Below are positions 21,565 through 34,510 of a stretch of 64,000 nucleotides of DNA, piece by piece (the stretch's first letter is position 1; each line of letters begins with the position of its first letter). A program made the translations under genes and the position numbers. This stretch comes from Siphonodentalium dalli (Eukaryota > Mollusca > Scaphopoda > Gadilida > Siphonodentaliidae), in contig CP136062.1 in NCBI GenBank assembly GCA_032622095.1, forward strand, positions 195,433,887 to 195,497,886, read 5' to 3'. The notes beneath the pieces are model-generated. The model ran no database searches and was not told the DNA's origin. It saw only the letters and a program-made list of their open reading frames with translations.

Positions 21565-24050
21565 ATTGTTTCGCGATTTCTACCCACCATTACATGTTAA
21601 TATGTATGAATTATTCATTAGGGTTTGGCAAGTGATACTCACAGTCAATATGGCGGCCAAACTGGCGGGCAGAAATTGAAAAGAAGCCGATATTATCACA
21701 TACTAATTTCAACTTTTTGTCATAATATTGATTTGTATAAACGAAACGGTACATAATATAAGCCATATATTAGTTCCAATGTAAGTCGTAGCCTTTTGGA
21801 ATGAAGAAAACCCACAATCGCAATGTGGCATTTCAAAATCCATTCTCCAATAAGGGCTCATACTGGCCGTAACCGTATATAGGTGCGCCGAATAGTCATA
21901 TTATGACTTCCAATAATCAAAACAACAGTACCTGAGCTTATTCTGAATTGCCACATTCAGCATTATTTAGACCCGTTTTCGTCTCTTCGTCAGATTAATC
22001 TATCTCACTCACAACAACAGTTCACTACTCTTCTTTGTAGGAGTGTACCACTAATCTGAATGTTTCAAACAATACATATGCCGGTGTCCAGCTCACGTGT
22101 TGGTTTCGAGAGCTTGGAATTCTTAGCGAGCTTCATTCGTGGTATAGCTTATGGTATAATTCAGATGCTACATATGGGGTATATGCGTCAACTTGTGCGA
22201 TACACTATAAAGGTATTCGGTCGATGCATATACTAGCTTTCAGAAGGACCTATCTATCTGCGTATTGTCAGCTTTGGTGACCTAATGGGGATAACAACGT
22301 GTACACCTGGTGATCTTCCCAAACAGCCACTTCTCAATATATGGTTCATCAATTCACATACTCATCTAATGCACTGACGTACCCGGACAACTTCTGTATA
22401 TGGCTTCGAATGTTGAAAGCCCGACATTTGACGGATGTATTTCTGCTAAGGCGTAGAAGACCATAATGCATAATATACCCAAACACCTTGAACATGATCA
22501 TAAGAACAAGCTTGTTGGCGTCCAGCAATCGTCTCACTGAACAGATCCAAGCAGATGATAACAATACACACGGTGCTAGTTTGTGGGTATTGGTCATGAT
22601 AGTGGAAATGAAATTGGACCATGACTGCGCCGCCCCTTATATTGTTATGTTTTAGATTCAGACAGGATATTCGGCGCACCTATATACGGTTACGGCCAGT
22701 ATGAGCCCTTAGTTGAGAATGGATTTTGAAATGCCACATCGCGATTGTGGGTTTTCATCCTTCCAAAAGGCTACGACTTACGTTGGAACTAATAGTTGGC
22801 TTATATTATGTACCGTTTCGTAAATACAAATCGATATTATTACAAAAAGTTGAAATTAGTATGTGATAATATCGGCTTTTTTTCAATTTATGGCCGCCAG
22901 TTTGGCCGCCACATTGACTGTGAGTATCACTTGCCAAACCCTCATGAATAATTCATACATATCAACATATAATGGTTGGTAGAAATCGCGAAACAATAAC
23001 GCCCATCCTAAGAAAGTAAAGGAATGTAGGCGTGTTTTCAAATTTCGGTCGCCATTTTGGCCGCCATCTTCGATTTGGAAAACAATTTCTTGCATGAGAT
23101 GTAAGGTAATTACTTCACCTCAGTATTTCCAACTCAACTGTAAGCATGGATGGAGTTGTCTCGACAATGATGTGAATATGAGGGAATTTCGGTGATTTTT
23201 CAAAATCTGTCCGCCATTGTGGGCGCCATTTTGGATTTGGAGGACTTTTATTTGGATATGGTACAAGGAAAGTTCTTCGCCTAAATGTTCCCAACTTACA
23301 ATAGTAAGCAGCTGTGAAGTTGTCATGACAATAATGCTCACTGATGTTAAAATCAGCTATTTTCGGCGATTTTTCTATTTCTGGTGGCCATTTTGGCCGC
23401 CATCTTGGATTTGGGTAAATATAGCTCAACTCAGGTATAAGAGGAATCCTAGCTCGAGTATCTTTTGCACATATATATGCATGGGTGTTGTTATATTAGC
23501 AATAACATTCATTGATTCGAAACATTACATCGCGTTATTAACGTAGATTCGGCTTTGACCTATTATACCGGCATTTGGGAAAAGGTGATATCGGACAAAA
23601 ATATCCCGCAAAGAATGCATATTATGGTCCCCATGTGTTCGCCAATGACTCCTCTATACGATAAATGTATAACATGACGCAAAGATGCCAACATTTTCCC
23701 ACAGAGACAAACGAAATGTGGTAACATGTCAGAAAAATAGCATATTTTCACATTTCGGCGGCCATCTTGGCCGCCATATTGGATTCTGGTGTCGGATTTT
23801 TGGCGAATCGAGCGGAAAAGAAGACCGCATGTGATATCATCTTTACTATAACGACACTCAAAGAGACCTGTTGCATTTTTTTTAAATGGCTGCCATGATG
23901 GACACCATCTTGTCTGGAGTCTCTGCGGCCACTTTTTTTCTTGTTAACAAGTGAAAACATTAGAGGAGACCTTAAGGAAGAAAATTAGTGGGGGTGAAGT
24001 TGAGTCCTGGGGGGGGGGTGCAGAGGTCGACCAATATCTCCTGGATTACG

Positions 24051-25553
24051 AGTTTTGTCGACCCATCTTATTAATTGTTCAAATTCACTTAATCTACTAT
24101 GTGCACGTGTACCGGAAGTTAGTCATGTTATGAATTATCCGGGCCGCTTTTCCCGATCCGCTTTGCCCACATCACATTTTTTACAGTCCGGGGCATTACG
24201 CGGGTGTCCTATCGAATTTAGCAAATTGACATATTGTCTTATTCCACACATGTATTGCCTAAGACACCGACAGCATTTATTCGGGTGGATGGGTATGTGA
24301 TCATCGACCTGCATATGCGCAAACGCACAATAATTATAAATTTTGTAACATCGTAAAATGTCGACCAAAATGGTCTACTGGGGTCTGGAAAAAAATTGCA
24401 CATATAGGGCCCAAAAAGTTTTTTCCGACCCTGAGGGACCCACCACCCCATTTTTATCAACATTTCAGAGTTGTTTTTTTTTAGCCATTCTTCAATAACT
24501 GTGTTAACTGCCTTTCGATTATTTCAGTTCATCTATTTGTAAGTGATAACAGTATACAATTAGTATTTTAGTTTAGTCTTGTTGAGCAGTAAAGCTCCAA
24601 GATGAAATTCGGAAATTCAATGAGAATAGCTTCACCTTCAGTTGGGATTGTCTGAGCACTAAACAGTAATGGCCATTCATCATAACCAATTCAGTTTTAT
24701 TTGGATAATTGTTGCAAATTAACATTACTTGCAATCATTCAAGATGAGAAATAACCAGAAGGAATGAATTTGATTACATGCCAGAACAAGACAGTATTTA
24801 AGACATTATAAATTTATGAGATACCCTTTCAATTTCATGTTATGCAACAATCAGGTTAATGATATTTAGTCATCATAGAGTATTCACCATGTAGTATCCA
24901 ATTTGTGATACAGTTTTGTTGTTGTATTACTTTTATTCAGGTAATATATTAATTGTGTTACTGAATATCTGTGGAAATGTATAAAAACTAACTCAACACG
25001 AAACGACCTTATTCTAAAATACGGATAGATAAGGAAAAAATTTATAGTAATCAAAGAATAAAGGTGATCGGCTTTGCCCGGGCGATCCGCTTTTCCCGGG
25101 TCTCCCCTAAGTTGGTGCCCGTCAATTATACCATCCTCAATAGGCTGCTGAAGCCGTCGCAAAACCCAGAGACTTCAGTCAGTGTCTTTATAACATCTTA
25201 ACTTTTCCACATTTACCCCCCCCCCCCTTCACTCACCCCTTTTTTGCATTAAACAAGCGATCGATGACCCCCCCCCTCCCCTATACTCCGTTATAACCAT
25301 CTGGGTATATATCCTCCCCAGAATTTTTAGTTACTTTCAATTATCTAATGAAAGGATTAATGAAGTAATTTTATACCAATATGTTAAACCCAATTCCTGT
25401 CATAGAGTAGTCTCATACTATTTTTAAATAATACAAAACTGAACTGACCAATTGCCAACAGTGGAATTATTTCAAAATGCAATCACTGCCCAGGATCTTC
25501 CTATATAAGGACCACAATGGAAATCAGTCCCGTCTGGCACAGAGCCCTGTAAT
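24051..25553. other. no gene; repeat fragments and poly-C tracts
   Basis: 24340-24460 (GGGACCCACCACCCC-type string) resembles the subterminal region of the 7.9 kb element near 6290-6310 and 14065-14080. A CCGCTTTTCCCG-type string occurs at 24145-24170 and again at about 25090-25105. Poly-C runs lie at 25207-25217 and 25268-25280. I find no coding signal. Confidence 0.5.
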
Positions 25554-25735
25554 TAACGCGCTCCGCGGCCCACCCCATTTGCACTGCCCATATACGCCGC
25601 CTCTATATGCGCCCCTGCTTCACGTTAATGGCACTATAATAAGGACCTTATTATAGTACCATTAACGTGAAGCAGGCGCGTATATAGAAGCGGCGTATAA
25701 TGGGCAGTGCAAAAGGGGGCGGATAGCGGAGTGCA
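25554..25735. repeat. long near-perfect palindrome (hairpin)
   Basis: The arms of about 90 bp are centred near 25645. TTAATGGCACTATAATAAGG on the left faces CCTTATTATAGTACCATTAA on the right, and pairing continues outwards through GTGAAGCAGG and GGGCAGTGCAAA strings. It is probably a small foldback element. No clear target duplication was found. Confidence 0.85.
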
Positions 25736-26036
25736 TTTCAGACTCCTGCATGCATGTGCTTCTGGGACTTTTTGTGTCATCATTGCATGATAGGATCTGA
25801 TAGCCATCAGCATTTGATCTTCCTATTTTCGATTAGTCTGACACTCTCCTCTCTAACATCTCTATTTTTACAGCCTCTTATAAGCCAACATAAATACCTT
25901 CTCATTCAAATTTTCAGCTCTGTCAATTTTATTTATTACTTTTATCAATGTACCGGTAGCCTATGTGATCTGTATAATTATATAGTTAAAATGCTGATTG
26001 AAATTATCTAAATAAAAATCAATCAATCAATCGGGT
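25736..26036. other. no recognisable gene
   Basis: An 85-codon ORF (25754-26011) has a hydrophobic stretch but no motif. The end contains AATAAAAATCAATCAATCAA, a simple-repeat tail. Confidence 0.4.
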
Positions 26037-26160
26037 AGGGTTCTCTATTCCGAAGGTTCATTATTCCGAAGGTTCGCTATTCAGAGGGTTCATTATTCCG
26101 AAGATTCATTATTCCGAAGGTTCGCTATTCCGAATGTTCGCTATTGCGAAGGTTTTCTAT
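26037..26160. repeat. second array of the 16-bp GGTTCGCTATTCCGAA unit
   Basis: Seven or eight diverged 16-bp units (variants GGTTCATTATTCCGAA and GGTTCGCTATTCAGAG). It is the same unit as at 6031-6125 and in the same strand orientation. Confidence 0.88.
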
Positions 26161-26371
26161 TCTGGGCGTATTAACCAGAAATGAATGAAAATTTGCACCC
26201 CACCACAAAAAACACACGAGGAATGAAATATACTATTACGCTAGTATTCACATATAGTACATTTATACACCCACTTCTAATTCCCAAATTGTCCCAGATG
26301 TCGGTTATTAATATCAAGAAGACAGTATCAGTTTATCGTTTATTATGGAAAGTTGAAAACACGATGACTCA

Positions 26372-26484
26372 TAGTCCAAGTCTTCTCGTACTAAAGCCGG
26401 CTAAGATATCGGGATGGAGGTGCCGGTCTTTAGCATCGCCTTCCCAATATCTTAGCTGGTTTTAGTACAAGAAGACTTGGACTA
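26372..26484. mobile_element. 113-bp Mutator-like miniature element
   Basis: The element starts TAGTCCAAGTCTTCTCGTAC and ends with its inverse. It is flanked by the perfect 9-bp repeat GATGACTCA (26363-26371 and 26485-26493). The 1143-bp relative at 59216-60358 also has a 9-bp duplication. A 9-bp duplication is typical of Mutator-like elements. Confidence 0.9.
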
Positions 26485-26568
26485 GATGACTCAGTGAAAT
26501 AAAATACATGTAAGAGATATAGTTTTTCCGAACTGGCAATCTGTATTTAAAAGAAACATCAACATTAA

Positions 26569-27062
26569 AGGCCCACTTAATTTTCGAACACCCAGATCAC
26601 ATATATAACATATATGCCAGTATATATAGGCCTACCATTGGAAATATGAAGCTCTCTAACACTGTATTATCAGCTTATACTATCCGGTGTAATAAACTGT
26701 GAACATTTAGTTTTTGTTGAGTTAACGACGTGTTTTTGTGCTTAGGGTTCATCTGGTTTTGCTGCGCAAAGTGTATTATTTTCAATGGAGGGGGAATAAC
26801 TCTATAGTTTAAAGATAGCTGTGTTATTCCCCTTCAATTGAAAATACATTAGGTTCGAATTATGTTGCATTATGGGAGCCATACCGGGGGGAATCATTTT
26901 ATGATTTAAGCTGTTTTCTATTTCTCTATGGACATCTTCTGATATAGGCGTTTCAAATGAACTATAGTGTTTTAATCATATTTTATGGCACAGATTGTTA
27001 TTAAAACCTGATATCAAGGCACTATAAAAAAAATAGTCGGTGACTCGAAAATTAAGTGGGTC
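26569..27062. mobile_element. 494-bp TTAA-flanked element
   Basis: TTAA lies at 26565-26568 and 27063-27066. The terminal inverted repeats share CCCACTTAATTTTCGA. An internal palindrome around 26770-26852 pairs ATTTTCAATGGAGGGGGAAT with a diverged inverse. No coding sequence is present. Confidence 0.8.
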
Positions 27063-27119
27063 TTAAAATTCAATACAAATTCACAATTGCAGTTAGGTTC
27101 ATTTATACCCGTCTATTCA

Positions 27120-27330
27120 ACGACATTCTGCTACGCAGTATTCATTAAGAGTTATATATGAGGGTGACGACCCCCCTTTTCGTACGCCGGATGCGGGGTC
27201 TGTTATGGCGTATTCCAGATGCCAGACCACCGTACGCCGGATGACGTCGGGCACATATATCGGATGCCGGATGCTTCCATTGATAATTGTTCTTGACGTT
27301 AAACAGCTATTCTGAACTCCTCGACCTGTG
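27120..27330. repeat. GCCGGATGC-rich dispersed repeat
   Basis: ATATGAGGGTGACGACCCCC and the GTTATGGCGTATTCC/GCCGGATGC strings recur in inverted orientation at 34115-34220. It is a repeat fragment; the family is not identified. Confidence 0.7.
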
Positions 27331-27474
27331 ACCTCTGCCGGCCAAGGATGACGGAATCTGACGAGGTTTGCCGAATGGTTAAACAGCAAAAACACAACGA
27401 AATTACGTCCGCTAACTTCAGACTTCAGAGTGGTGGTAAATGGAGGAAAATTGTATCGACCCCCTTGTCCTTAA

Positions 27475-27954
27475 AGGTACTCAATCCGATAAAACTCCTC
27501 TCAATTACTATTTCAATGGCTTCGGGGGTCAAAAATATTTGATTCGAGTCGATGAAGTCACCCATCAAAGCTCAGATTTGTTAGATATCGATTTTAGAAA
27601 TCTATTATTTTTCATTATCGGGAATACTTTCTGGCCCAGAACTCAGTCAAAATTGCGTTATTATTACCACTTGATTTTAGAGTTATCCATCCTTGTCTGT
27701 TTGAATAGATTTTGGTGTACACATCCCGAGCAGATTACGGCAGTTGAAGGCAATTATTAGTACTCATCTCGAGCAAATAACAAATTTCAAAAATCAATAT
27801 CTAATAACTCTGAGCTTTGTTTGATGGGTTCCTCGACTCGAATCAAATATTTTTTACCCCCAAAGCCAAATAAATAGTAATATAGGACCATTTGATCGGA
27901 TTGTTGTTGTTGGAATCTGTTGAGATGGGGACCCTCTGTTCGGATTGAGTACCT
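27475..27954 (+). mobile_element. family A TTAA element (480 bp)
   Basis: TTAA lies at 27471-27474 and 27955-27958. The termini are AGGTACTCAATCCGA and its near inverse. The interior shows two facing copies of the GGTCAAAAATATTTGATTCG block, so this copy is partly palindromic. Confidence 0.88.
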
Positions 27955-29535
27955 TTAAATGGGGTGCTATCCACTATTAAAACATAACTTCGCAAAGCGG
28001 AATATCCCCTCAATGAGATAGCGACCACAGATGGCTCTCACCCGATAACTTTAATAGAAATTCCGACTCATTTCCGCTTTTATCATAAATAGTAGACACA
28101 TTCTGACGTTAGGTGGTTCGTTTGAACCATAATTATCAGTCGTAGATGGCGGATAATGTGTGTATCAATAGAAAAATATATGTTTAATTAACCTTAAAAT
28201 TGTCCAACCTGCAGAGCGGTTCGCAAAAATACTAGCTAAGTCCAAGTGTGGGTACCCATCATAACTTCGGGTATCAAAGCCGCAGATCGATCATGCGATG
28301 AAATGTCGCCAAACCAGAGCTGGGATGTCAAAGATGCGAATGATATGCTTCACATTTTGACCGTTTCTGCTTGAAAATATCCCAATTATAATTCGGACAG
28401 ACCGCACATGGATCATCTTTAGGGTGTGGGTGCATGCGCAAGAGTGAAAGCATGTATGTTTGTTTGTGTTTCATATATGTTCTGATGTCATTAATAGTAT
28501 AGGCTATGATGTGTTAAATCAGTGTAACTCACGAGTTAGCAGGGACGTGGCTGGAGGTCCCTGTTAGAGGTGTTCACCTATAGTTTCTAAATGCACCACT
28601 TCCAGTAATTTCTATTTGCACCCCATGTTAGGTTCGAGTTTTCATCGAGTTTACAACGGGTTCTTCCAACATTCGCAAATATAGATATAGCGAGTATTGC
28701 AGCATCATACAATTAATAGCTACGTGGGGTTCATGATCGAGTTTCCAACGTTTCAGCCCATAAAACACCTGCATGATAGCTCGACATCTCGATGTTATGC
28801 ATGAAACGGTCATTAAATCGCAATGTCTCATGTACTCGATTTGTTCTTTGTTGTGTACGCATATATTACCTGCACCAACGAAGCGTCATTTTCCCCTCCC
28901 TTAATTTCCATATGATAGAAACACTCGTCAAGCATGCACGGATAAGCATAATACCCTGTATATCCAGGTATATCATGGACATTACACAATTCGAAGTATC
29001 TCCATGTGAGATGAATTATTTAGCCCTTTCTTTATACTAAATGGAATAATGACATTCAATTATAAAAAAAAACTGGTGTAAGGGTGTATTATATTAATTC
29101 TGAGGGATTTTCAGGTAATATGAGCAGAAGAAAGATATAAATATACACTATGACATTTTCATATAATGGGGAGGTTTAGATTGATAAACCTTCTAACGTG
29201 GCCCTTCCAACATAACTGGCTATTAACCGAGAGCCTGCTGGGTTTTATTTACACAATCGCGTACGAAAGGTTTGATGCCTCAAATGTGTTACACCCCAGG
29301 AATGTTCAAATAAATCAGATTTTCTAGGTTCGTATTCCTCCAGAGACCCCACGCCCCCTCCCATAATGACTATATTTGCACTTATGAGTACGAAGCTGAT
29401 TTTTATAATATTAATAGTGATCCAGGAATCACTGATCAACAATACACAATTTCTGAAAAGCAAATCACTTCTATTTGCACAAAGCTATACTATAATTTAT
29501 ATATGCATCAGATGAGTGTAAAAAGCAACATAAAT
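27955..29535. other. no recognisable gene
   Basis: AT-rich DNA with ORFs no longer than 82 codons and no motif, tandem array or inverted repeat that I could support. Confidence 0.5.
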
Positions 29536-30075
29536 ATTATCCAAATATATCCAAAGTGTCCAATCCCACTTACCAAGGGTCCCAAACCACCCAAAGAGTG
29601 TAAATCCACGCAACGAGTGTCTCAACCCAACATCTTAGTTAATATGCTATACCAAACAAAAAGTTCATAGATTGGTGTCACAAATCAGCCAACTATAGAG
29701 TCTCGAAACGCCCAATATGTATCCCAAATCAACCCCACTAGTGTCCCAAATCATCCAAATGGTGTCCAACCCCGCTCAAATGAGTATTCCAAAACATCCC
29801 AAACAACTCAACGAGCGTCTCAAACCATCAATTGAGAACCCCAAACCATCCACTGGGTGTCCCACGCCATTTAATGACTGTTCATAACCATCCAAATGGG
29901 TGTCCCATGTATCACGACGATTACCTCAAACCATCAGAATCAGAAGTGTCTAAAACAACTGGTGTCTAAATCCATCCCATGCAAAATGTCCCACAACCCA
30001 ACCTATGAGTGTCCCAACTAGTGTACAAAACCATCATCGAATATCTCAAACCAACCAGCGAGTGTCTCGTGGTTT
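29536..30075. repeat. degenerate tandem array of CCAAACCATCC...GTGTC units
   Basis: Strongly diverged units of roughly 24 to 35 bp share CCAAACCATCCAA and GAGTGTCTC elements across about 540 bp. The C and A bias on the + strand is clear. It looks like an old minisatellite. Confidence 0.75.
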
Positions 30076-31699
30076 CGTAAACCAATTGGATGGGATGGAA
30101 CACACTTGATGGTCTTAAATACTCTATTGAGGCTTTTGTACGCTATTTTGGATGTATTGAGATGACAATTAGCAAATGGTTTGTGTTCCAGTTGGATCAC
30201 CCCCGTGTACGTGATATCGCCAAAATTGTTTTCAAAGAAAAACCCGCATATTTAGATAATTTAAATAATTTCGGCCAAATTTATGGACTGAAATGGTCAC
30301 CCACTGTGTAGGAACTGTTACATCGAAGTCGTTCTATCGCCGATTTGTGATGGCTCTTGACTGATTTGTGACGGTTCCTGATGATCCAAATTATACATTT
30401 TCGTGAGTTTTTGACAGTTAAAACGCAATTTTTGAGCCATCTAGGTGATAATTCGATTCGTTTTTCCATTCCCCTCATAATCTATGGTCCCAAATAACGT
30501 AGTCATAATGAAAATCCTATTGTGCGAGTAATAACAACGACGAAAACTGCGAATTGTGATATCTCGATCGGTTATCTCCCGATCGAGTCGGTTCTCTCCC
30601 AATTTAATCGGTTCTGTCCGGGAAATACGATGACTATTATTTGGAAGGATACGTGAAAATAACCAAGTGAAAACAACGAAATATCAATTATGTTGAATTT
30701 ACACCACTTATGATCAATTTTGGTGAGTTACACTGCCTTCTTATACATGTAATTATGTATCAACGGTAGTAACAGAATCGTTCACTTTATTGTGACGCAA
30801 AGCATTCAATTTGACATGAATGGTCAATGTGAACTGCGAAGCCTGATGTTTCCCCCAACAAACCAATCATAATGGTCGACTGATTCAAAATGGCCGCCAC
30901 TTTTTTTCAATATGGACGCCACTTTGTTTTTTAAAATGGCCGCCACTGTTTTTTCAAAAAGTCGCATTTTTCAGCTTTTATTAAACTTATACGAACCACG
31001 TGACTTCCATTCCTTATTCGAACATGGCAGCCGCCCAGCAGAGCGGTTCACGTAGGTGACCCATTCCATTTCTCGGTTCCTTTATATATTAAGGTCAAAC
31101 AAAGGGTGCTGTAATTTACCCCCCCCCCCAAGACGCATTAAACAGTCACCACAAACCCCATCAAAATTGACGGCGGTCAACTGAATTTGGATCGGGGGAG
31201 TGTTTATGGTGTCTTGTGGACACATGTTTTAATTTCATTTTGTCCACAGTTATCATTTCACATTGATGCAATATGAACGATAAAGTGAGTCCTTGTCGAT
31301 TTAGCCAGGCCGTGTACCGGTATATAGTTTGTAATTAAGTTCGTTTTAACTCTATCTTGGGCTTACTTGTGCAATTTGGGTCATTTATATAAATGCTTCG
31401 TATACAAATTAGCAGCTAAGCATATACGAGCGTATTAACATTTCACTCGATGATATTTTGGATTCGAGCGAAATGAAAACTATACTTAATAAAATTAAAT
31501 AAATACACATAAAACATGGTCTATTCCCAATATGTTGGTGCACAACTCCATGACAAAACATCACAAATTAATTTAAAACGTTTATGTGCTTATTGCTTGG
31601 TTGTTTTATTTGTTCAGTCGTTCCTTGTTTACGTATTATATAGTTATTAAATAACATTTGATATTTTAATTTGATTTATTTCATTAGTTATTCCTATGG
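30076..31699. other. no gene; small AAAATGGCCGCCACTTTTT tandem
   Basis: A 73-codon ORF (30090-30311) has no motif I recognise. 30890-30960 contains three units of about 31 bp of the type AAAATGGCCGCCACT plus a T-run. A poly-C run lies at 31119-31128. Confidence 0.5.
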
Positions 31700-31887
31700 G
31701 ATCAAAATGGTTGGAAACTAAACATTGTAATCAGATGTAATCCAAAGTAATCAGTTACATTTTACTAAAGTAATGTAATCGTAATCAATTACATTTGAAA
31801 AATATTTAATCAATAATCGTAATCATGTAAATCAAAAGTAATTGTAATCGTAATCAATTACATTGGAATGTAATCGCCCCAACCCTG
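31700..31887 (-). mobile_element. hAT-like terminal fragment
   Basis: On the minus strand the segment starts CAGGGTTGGGGCGATTACAT. It continues with many alternating TGTAATCGATTAC-like strings, a pattern known from the subterminal regions of some hAT transposons. I find no matching second end, so it is probably a truncated copy. Confidence 0.6.
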
Positions 31888-33022
31888 GCTAGAATTGAAC
31901 ACATATCCCACCTAAAACTTTCAACAACAAACCTTCATTTATCAAATAAAGTCACTTGGTGGTTTGCGCTCCAAAATAGGCGTGAAAAAATCGTATTTTT
32001 TAAACATACATGTATATATCGTAAGCTCAAAGCAGTATCTCACATGTGATCCGTGTATTTGTGGAACGCTCGGCAGCTTCAATAGACTTCGTGCCTGACA
32101 TGCCAGGAGTTGTTTATTCATTAGGAAATGCGTGTTGGTTGTTTCTTGGGAAGGTGTATATATACATGATTGCGTGGACTAGTCGATTGTGATCACTTGC
32201 TTTCATATTAAAGAGCACGGCTGATGTGTGCGTCAATGTACAATTATGTAACTGACTTCACAACGTTCATATATATCACGTCGAGACCCCATCCATACCA
32301 CGCAGACGTCAGATTACGCAGTCACTGCATGCTTAATTGTTAATTGCATGCATATTTAACAGTATTAAACTTGTACATTTGACATGATATGGAATAAAAT
32401 TGATTGTCTTAATGTCAAATGAGTATTTTATGTTTAATGTATAGCTTGTGAGCACTTAAGGTATAAGCGACAGAATACGTTACCACCGTGAACGAGACGC
32501 ATGCTAATAGTAAAATCTTGATTTGAATAGACAGCCATCGCAGATAATATACTTCCAAATACATTAGTTTATAATATCATATAATCATATATCATTTTGA
32601 ACATGCATGTCCGCCACAATACATGTTTGCTTAATTTCCAAGGATTGAGAAGAGAATGAATTAGAGCACTAGTTTTGTGATCTTGAACGAGTTTCAGATC
32701 ATTTTAATACTTTGCAAATCCGAATGCAATCTCGATGTGTTATACATAATGACGTTAGCCTAGTCGGCAGTGGTAACTTATGTAACGTATTCTGTCGCAT
32801 GGGAAATTGGAGGCCAATATTTCCATCTGTTGTATGTCAAGGGATAATTTGTTAAAACGTCCGCCAATACAGATTTAAATTATATGGATACTCTACTTCA
32901 AGAAACTAACCGAATTGGCTCTTATGGTTAACTTCGATTTTTCGGTGAAACATCATGTCCATTGGGCCCACTTAGCTGAGAATGTGCTTACTATACTGCA
33001 CATGTATAATGCTATACGTTTG
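31888..33022. other. no recognisable gene
   Basis: AT-rich sequence with no ORF or repeat structure that I could support. Confidence 0.5.
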
Positions 33023-33026
33023 TTAA

Positions 33027-33458
33027 AGGTACTCAATCCGAATAAACGCTCGCAAATTACTATTTCCTTGGCTTCGGGGGGGGGGGGGGGTAAACATATT
33101 TGATTCGAGTCGAGGAACCCATCCATCACCGCTCAGAGTGATCAAATATCGATGTTTGAAATCTATTATTTTAGGTGGCCCAATAGACAGTCAACGAGAA
33201 GAATTTCATTGACCAAATTGCGGGTAAAATCAAGTGGCTTTTTGTGTTAGATATTTGACAAACCGGCAAAATTTCGTTGAACAAAATGTTGATAAATAAC
33301 AGGTTTTGCAGGGTTTTGTGGAATTTTATACTATAGTTGATTGTGCTTTTCGTTATATTTGGGCAATTATTAGATTATGATAACTGAAGCGGCATTTCAA
33401 AACATGTTGTCGTTTTTGTTGGAATGTGATGATATGGAGACCCTCTGATTGAGTACCT
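33027..33458 (+). mobile_element. family A TTAA element (432 bp)
   Basis: TTAA lies at 33023-33026 and 33459-33462. It starts AGGTACTCAATCCGAATAAA and ends GATTGAGTACCT. A run of 12 G interrupts the conserved GGCTTCGGGGG block. Confidence 0.9.
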
Positions 33459-33666
33459 TTAATTTGAAATATTAAATATTAAAAAGATGTTAGTTTTCTA
33501 TTTGCGTGTCCCTGGTGTTCAATACTACCGTGTACGACCATGAACGGTCACCCAAGATTGGCTATATAGGTGGTTTCCGCACGTATGCCACTTCAACTTC
33601 TCCTCATTCAGTATATTATACCACTCCTGTCATTTGGAACATGGTCTATGCCTTTCACCCCCACCC

Positions 33667-33945
33667 AATACGCCATATCATGTCATTAACTCGCGGCCAT
33701 ATTAGATCCACCATGCATGCAGGTCCGGTTCCATGGTATCAGATATTCTTCCATGCAGTCACGGTTGTTTTATTGCTACAGATCAAAGTTCTGGAGTAGC
33801 ATTTCCATATATGGAGCTTTTAAATATTCATGACATCCATTTATGTCAAATATGGAAATGCTACTCCAAAAGTTTGAACTGTAGCACTAAAACCACGGAA
33901 CCGGACCTGGTGGATCCAATATGGCCGCGAGTAAGTTAGACAGGG
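33667..33945. mobile_element. family G palindromic element (copy 2)
   Basis: The termini TAACTCGCGGCCATAT and ATATGGCCGCGAGT are as in the 3370-3606 copy. The interior pairs GGAGTAGCATTTCCATATAT with ATATGGAAATGCTACTCC, so it is a fuller palindrome than copy 1. Confidence 0.78.
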
Positions 33946-34114
33946 CGTATATATATATGTATGATATGAGATCATACATTTAGTAAAAAGTTTAATCTTT
34001 CCGTAAAGCTGCTAAATCAAATCATTACTAGTCAATACGGAGACTAATTCCAATACCTCATGCCAACGTTCACTTCGTTCCCGAGTCTGTTTTCAATAAA
34101 TTTAATCAAATAGT

Positions 34115-34220
34115 ATTCCGGATGCCGCCTCTCTGTTATGGCGTATTCCGGATGCCGGGGTCCATTTTAAGTCGGATGCCGGATGCCAGGGGGAGGGGGG
34201 TCGTCACCCTCATATATAGC
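34115..34220. repeat. GCCGGATGC-rich dispersed repeat (inverted relative to 27.2 kb)
   Basis: It matches 27160-27260 in reverse complement through the GGGGGTCGTCACCCTCATAT end. Confidence 0.7.
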
Positions 34221-34247
34221 CCCATTGTTTCAATCCGCCTTTAGCTG

Positions 34248-34510
34248 GCGTATTCTTGCCTCTAAAATTATTGAGATATAACGTCATACGTTAATCGTAT
34301 GGAAACATAGCAATTATGTGGGCTGTCTGACGTGAATATGTTTTGGGAAATAACGGCATACGTAATGACATTTAATCTCAAGGAAACCCGCGAAGAAAAA
34401 AGTTATATTTATTATTTCAATGTTAGATAGATAGATAATTTTTTAATGGCTAACGTTATTTCCTTCAAGAGTCTTCGTGATAAAGAACCCTCTCAATACT
34501 TTAGAATCGC
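34248..34510 (-). repeat. uninterrupted copy of dispersed repeat H
   Basis: On the minus strand it reads continuously through both halves of the repeat that flanks the 7.9 kb element. The insertion target GGGTTTCC lies at 34382-34389. It serves as the empty site for that insertion. Confidence 0.8.

Larger units (their letters stand above)
16860..24050. mobile_element. second foldback element (long inverted arms), split by a Gypsy element
   Basis: The left arm (16860-17647, continuing at 21570-21897) is inverted relative to the right arm (about 22667-23890, with outer sequence to about 24050). The loop is about 770 bp (21898-22666). The arms carry degenerate subunits marked by AAGATGGCGGCCAAAATGGC-like strings at about 16870, 17245, 17413, 17565 and 21651. 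The left arm lacks about 100 bp near 16867 that the right arm keeps (about 23770-23880). A third copy starts near 62640 and shares the outer end, including AGGACTCAACTTCACCCC. No transposase ORF is present. ORFs of 60 to 109 codons in the arms are mirror-image repeat products. Confidence 0.82.

Noticed and set aside
23115-23546. Overlapping ORFs of 104 and 109 codons on opposite strands
   Set aside because: These are arm subunits of the second foldback element read on both strands, with no conserved domain.
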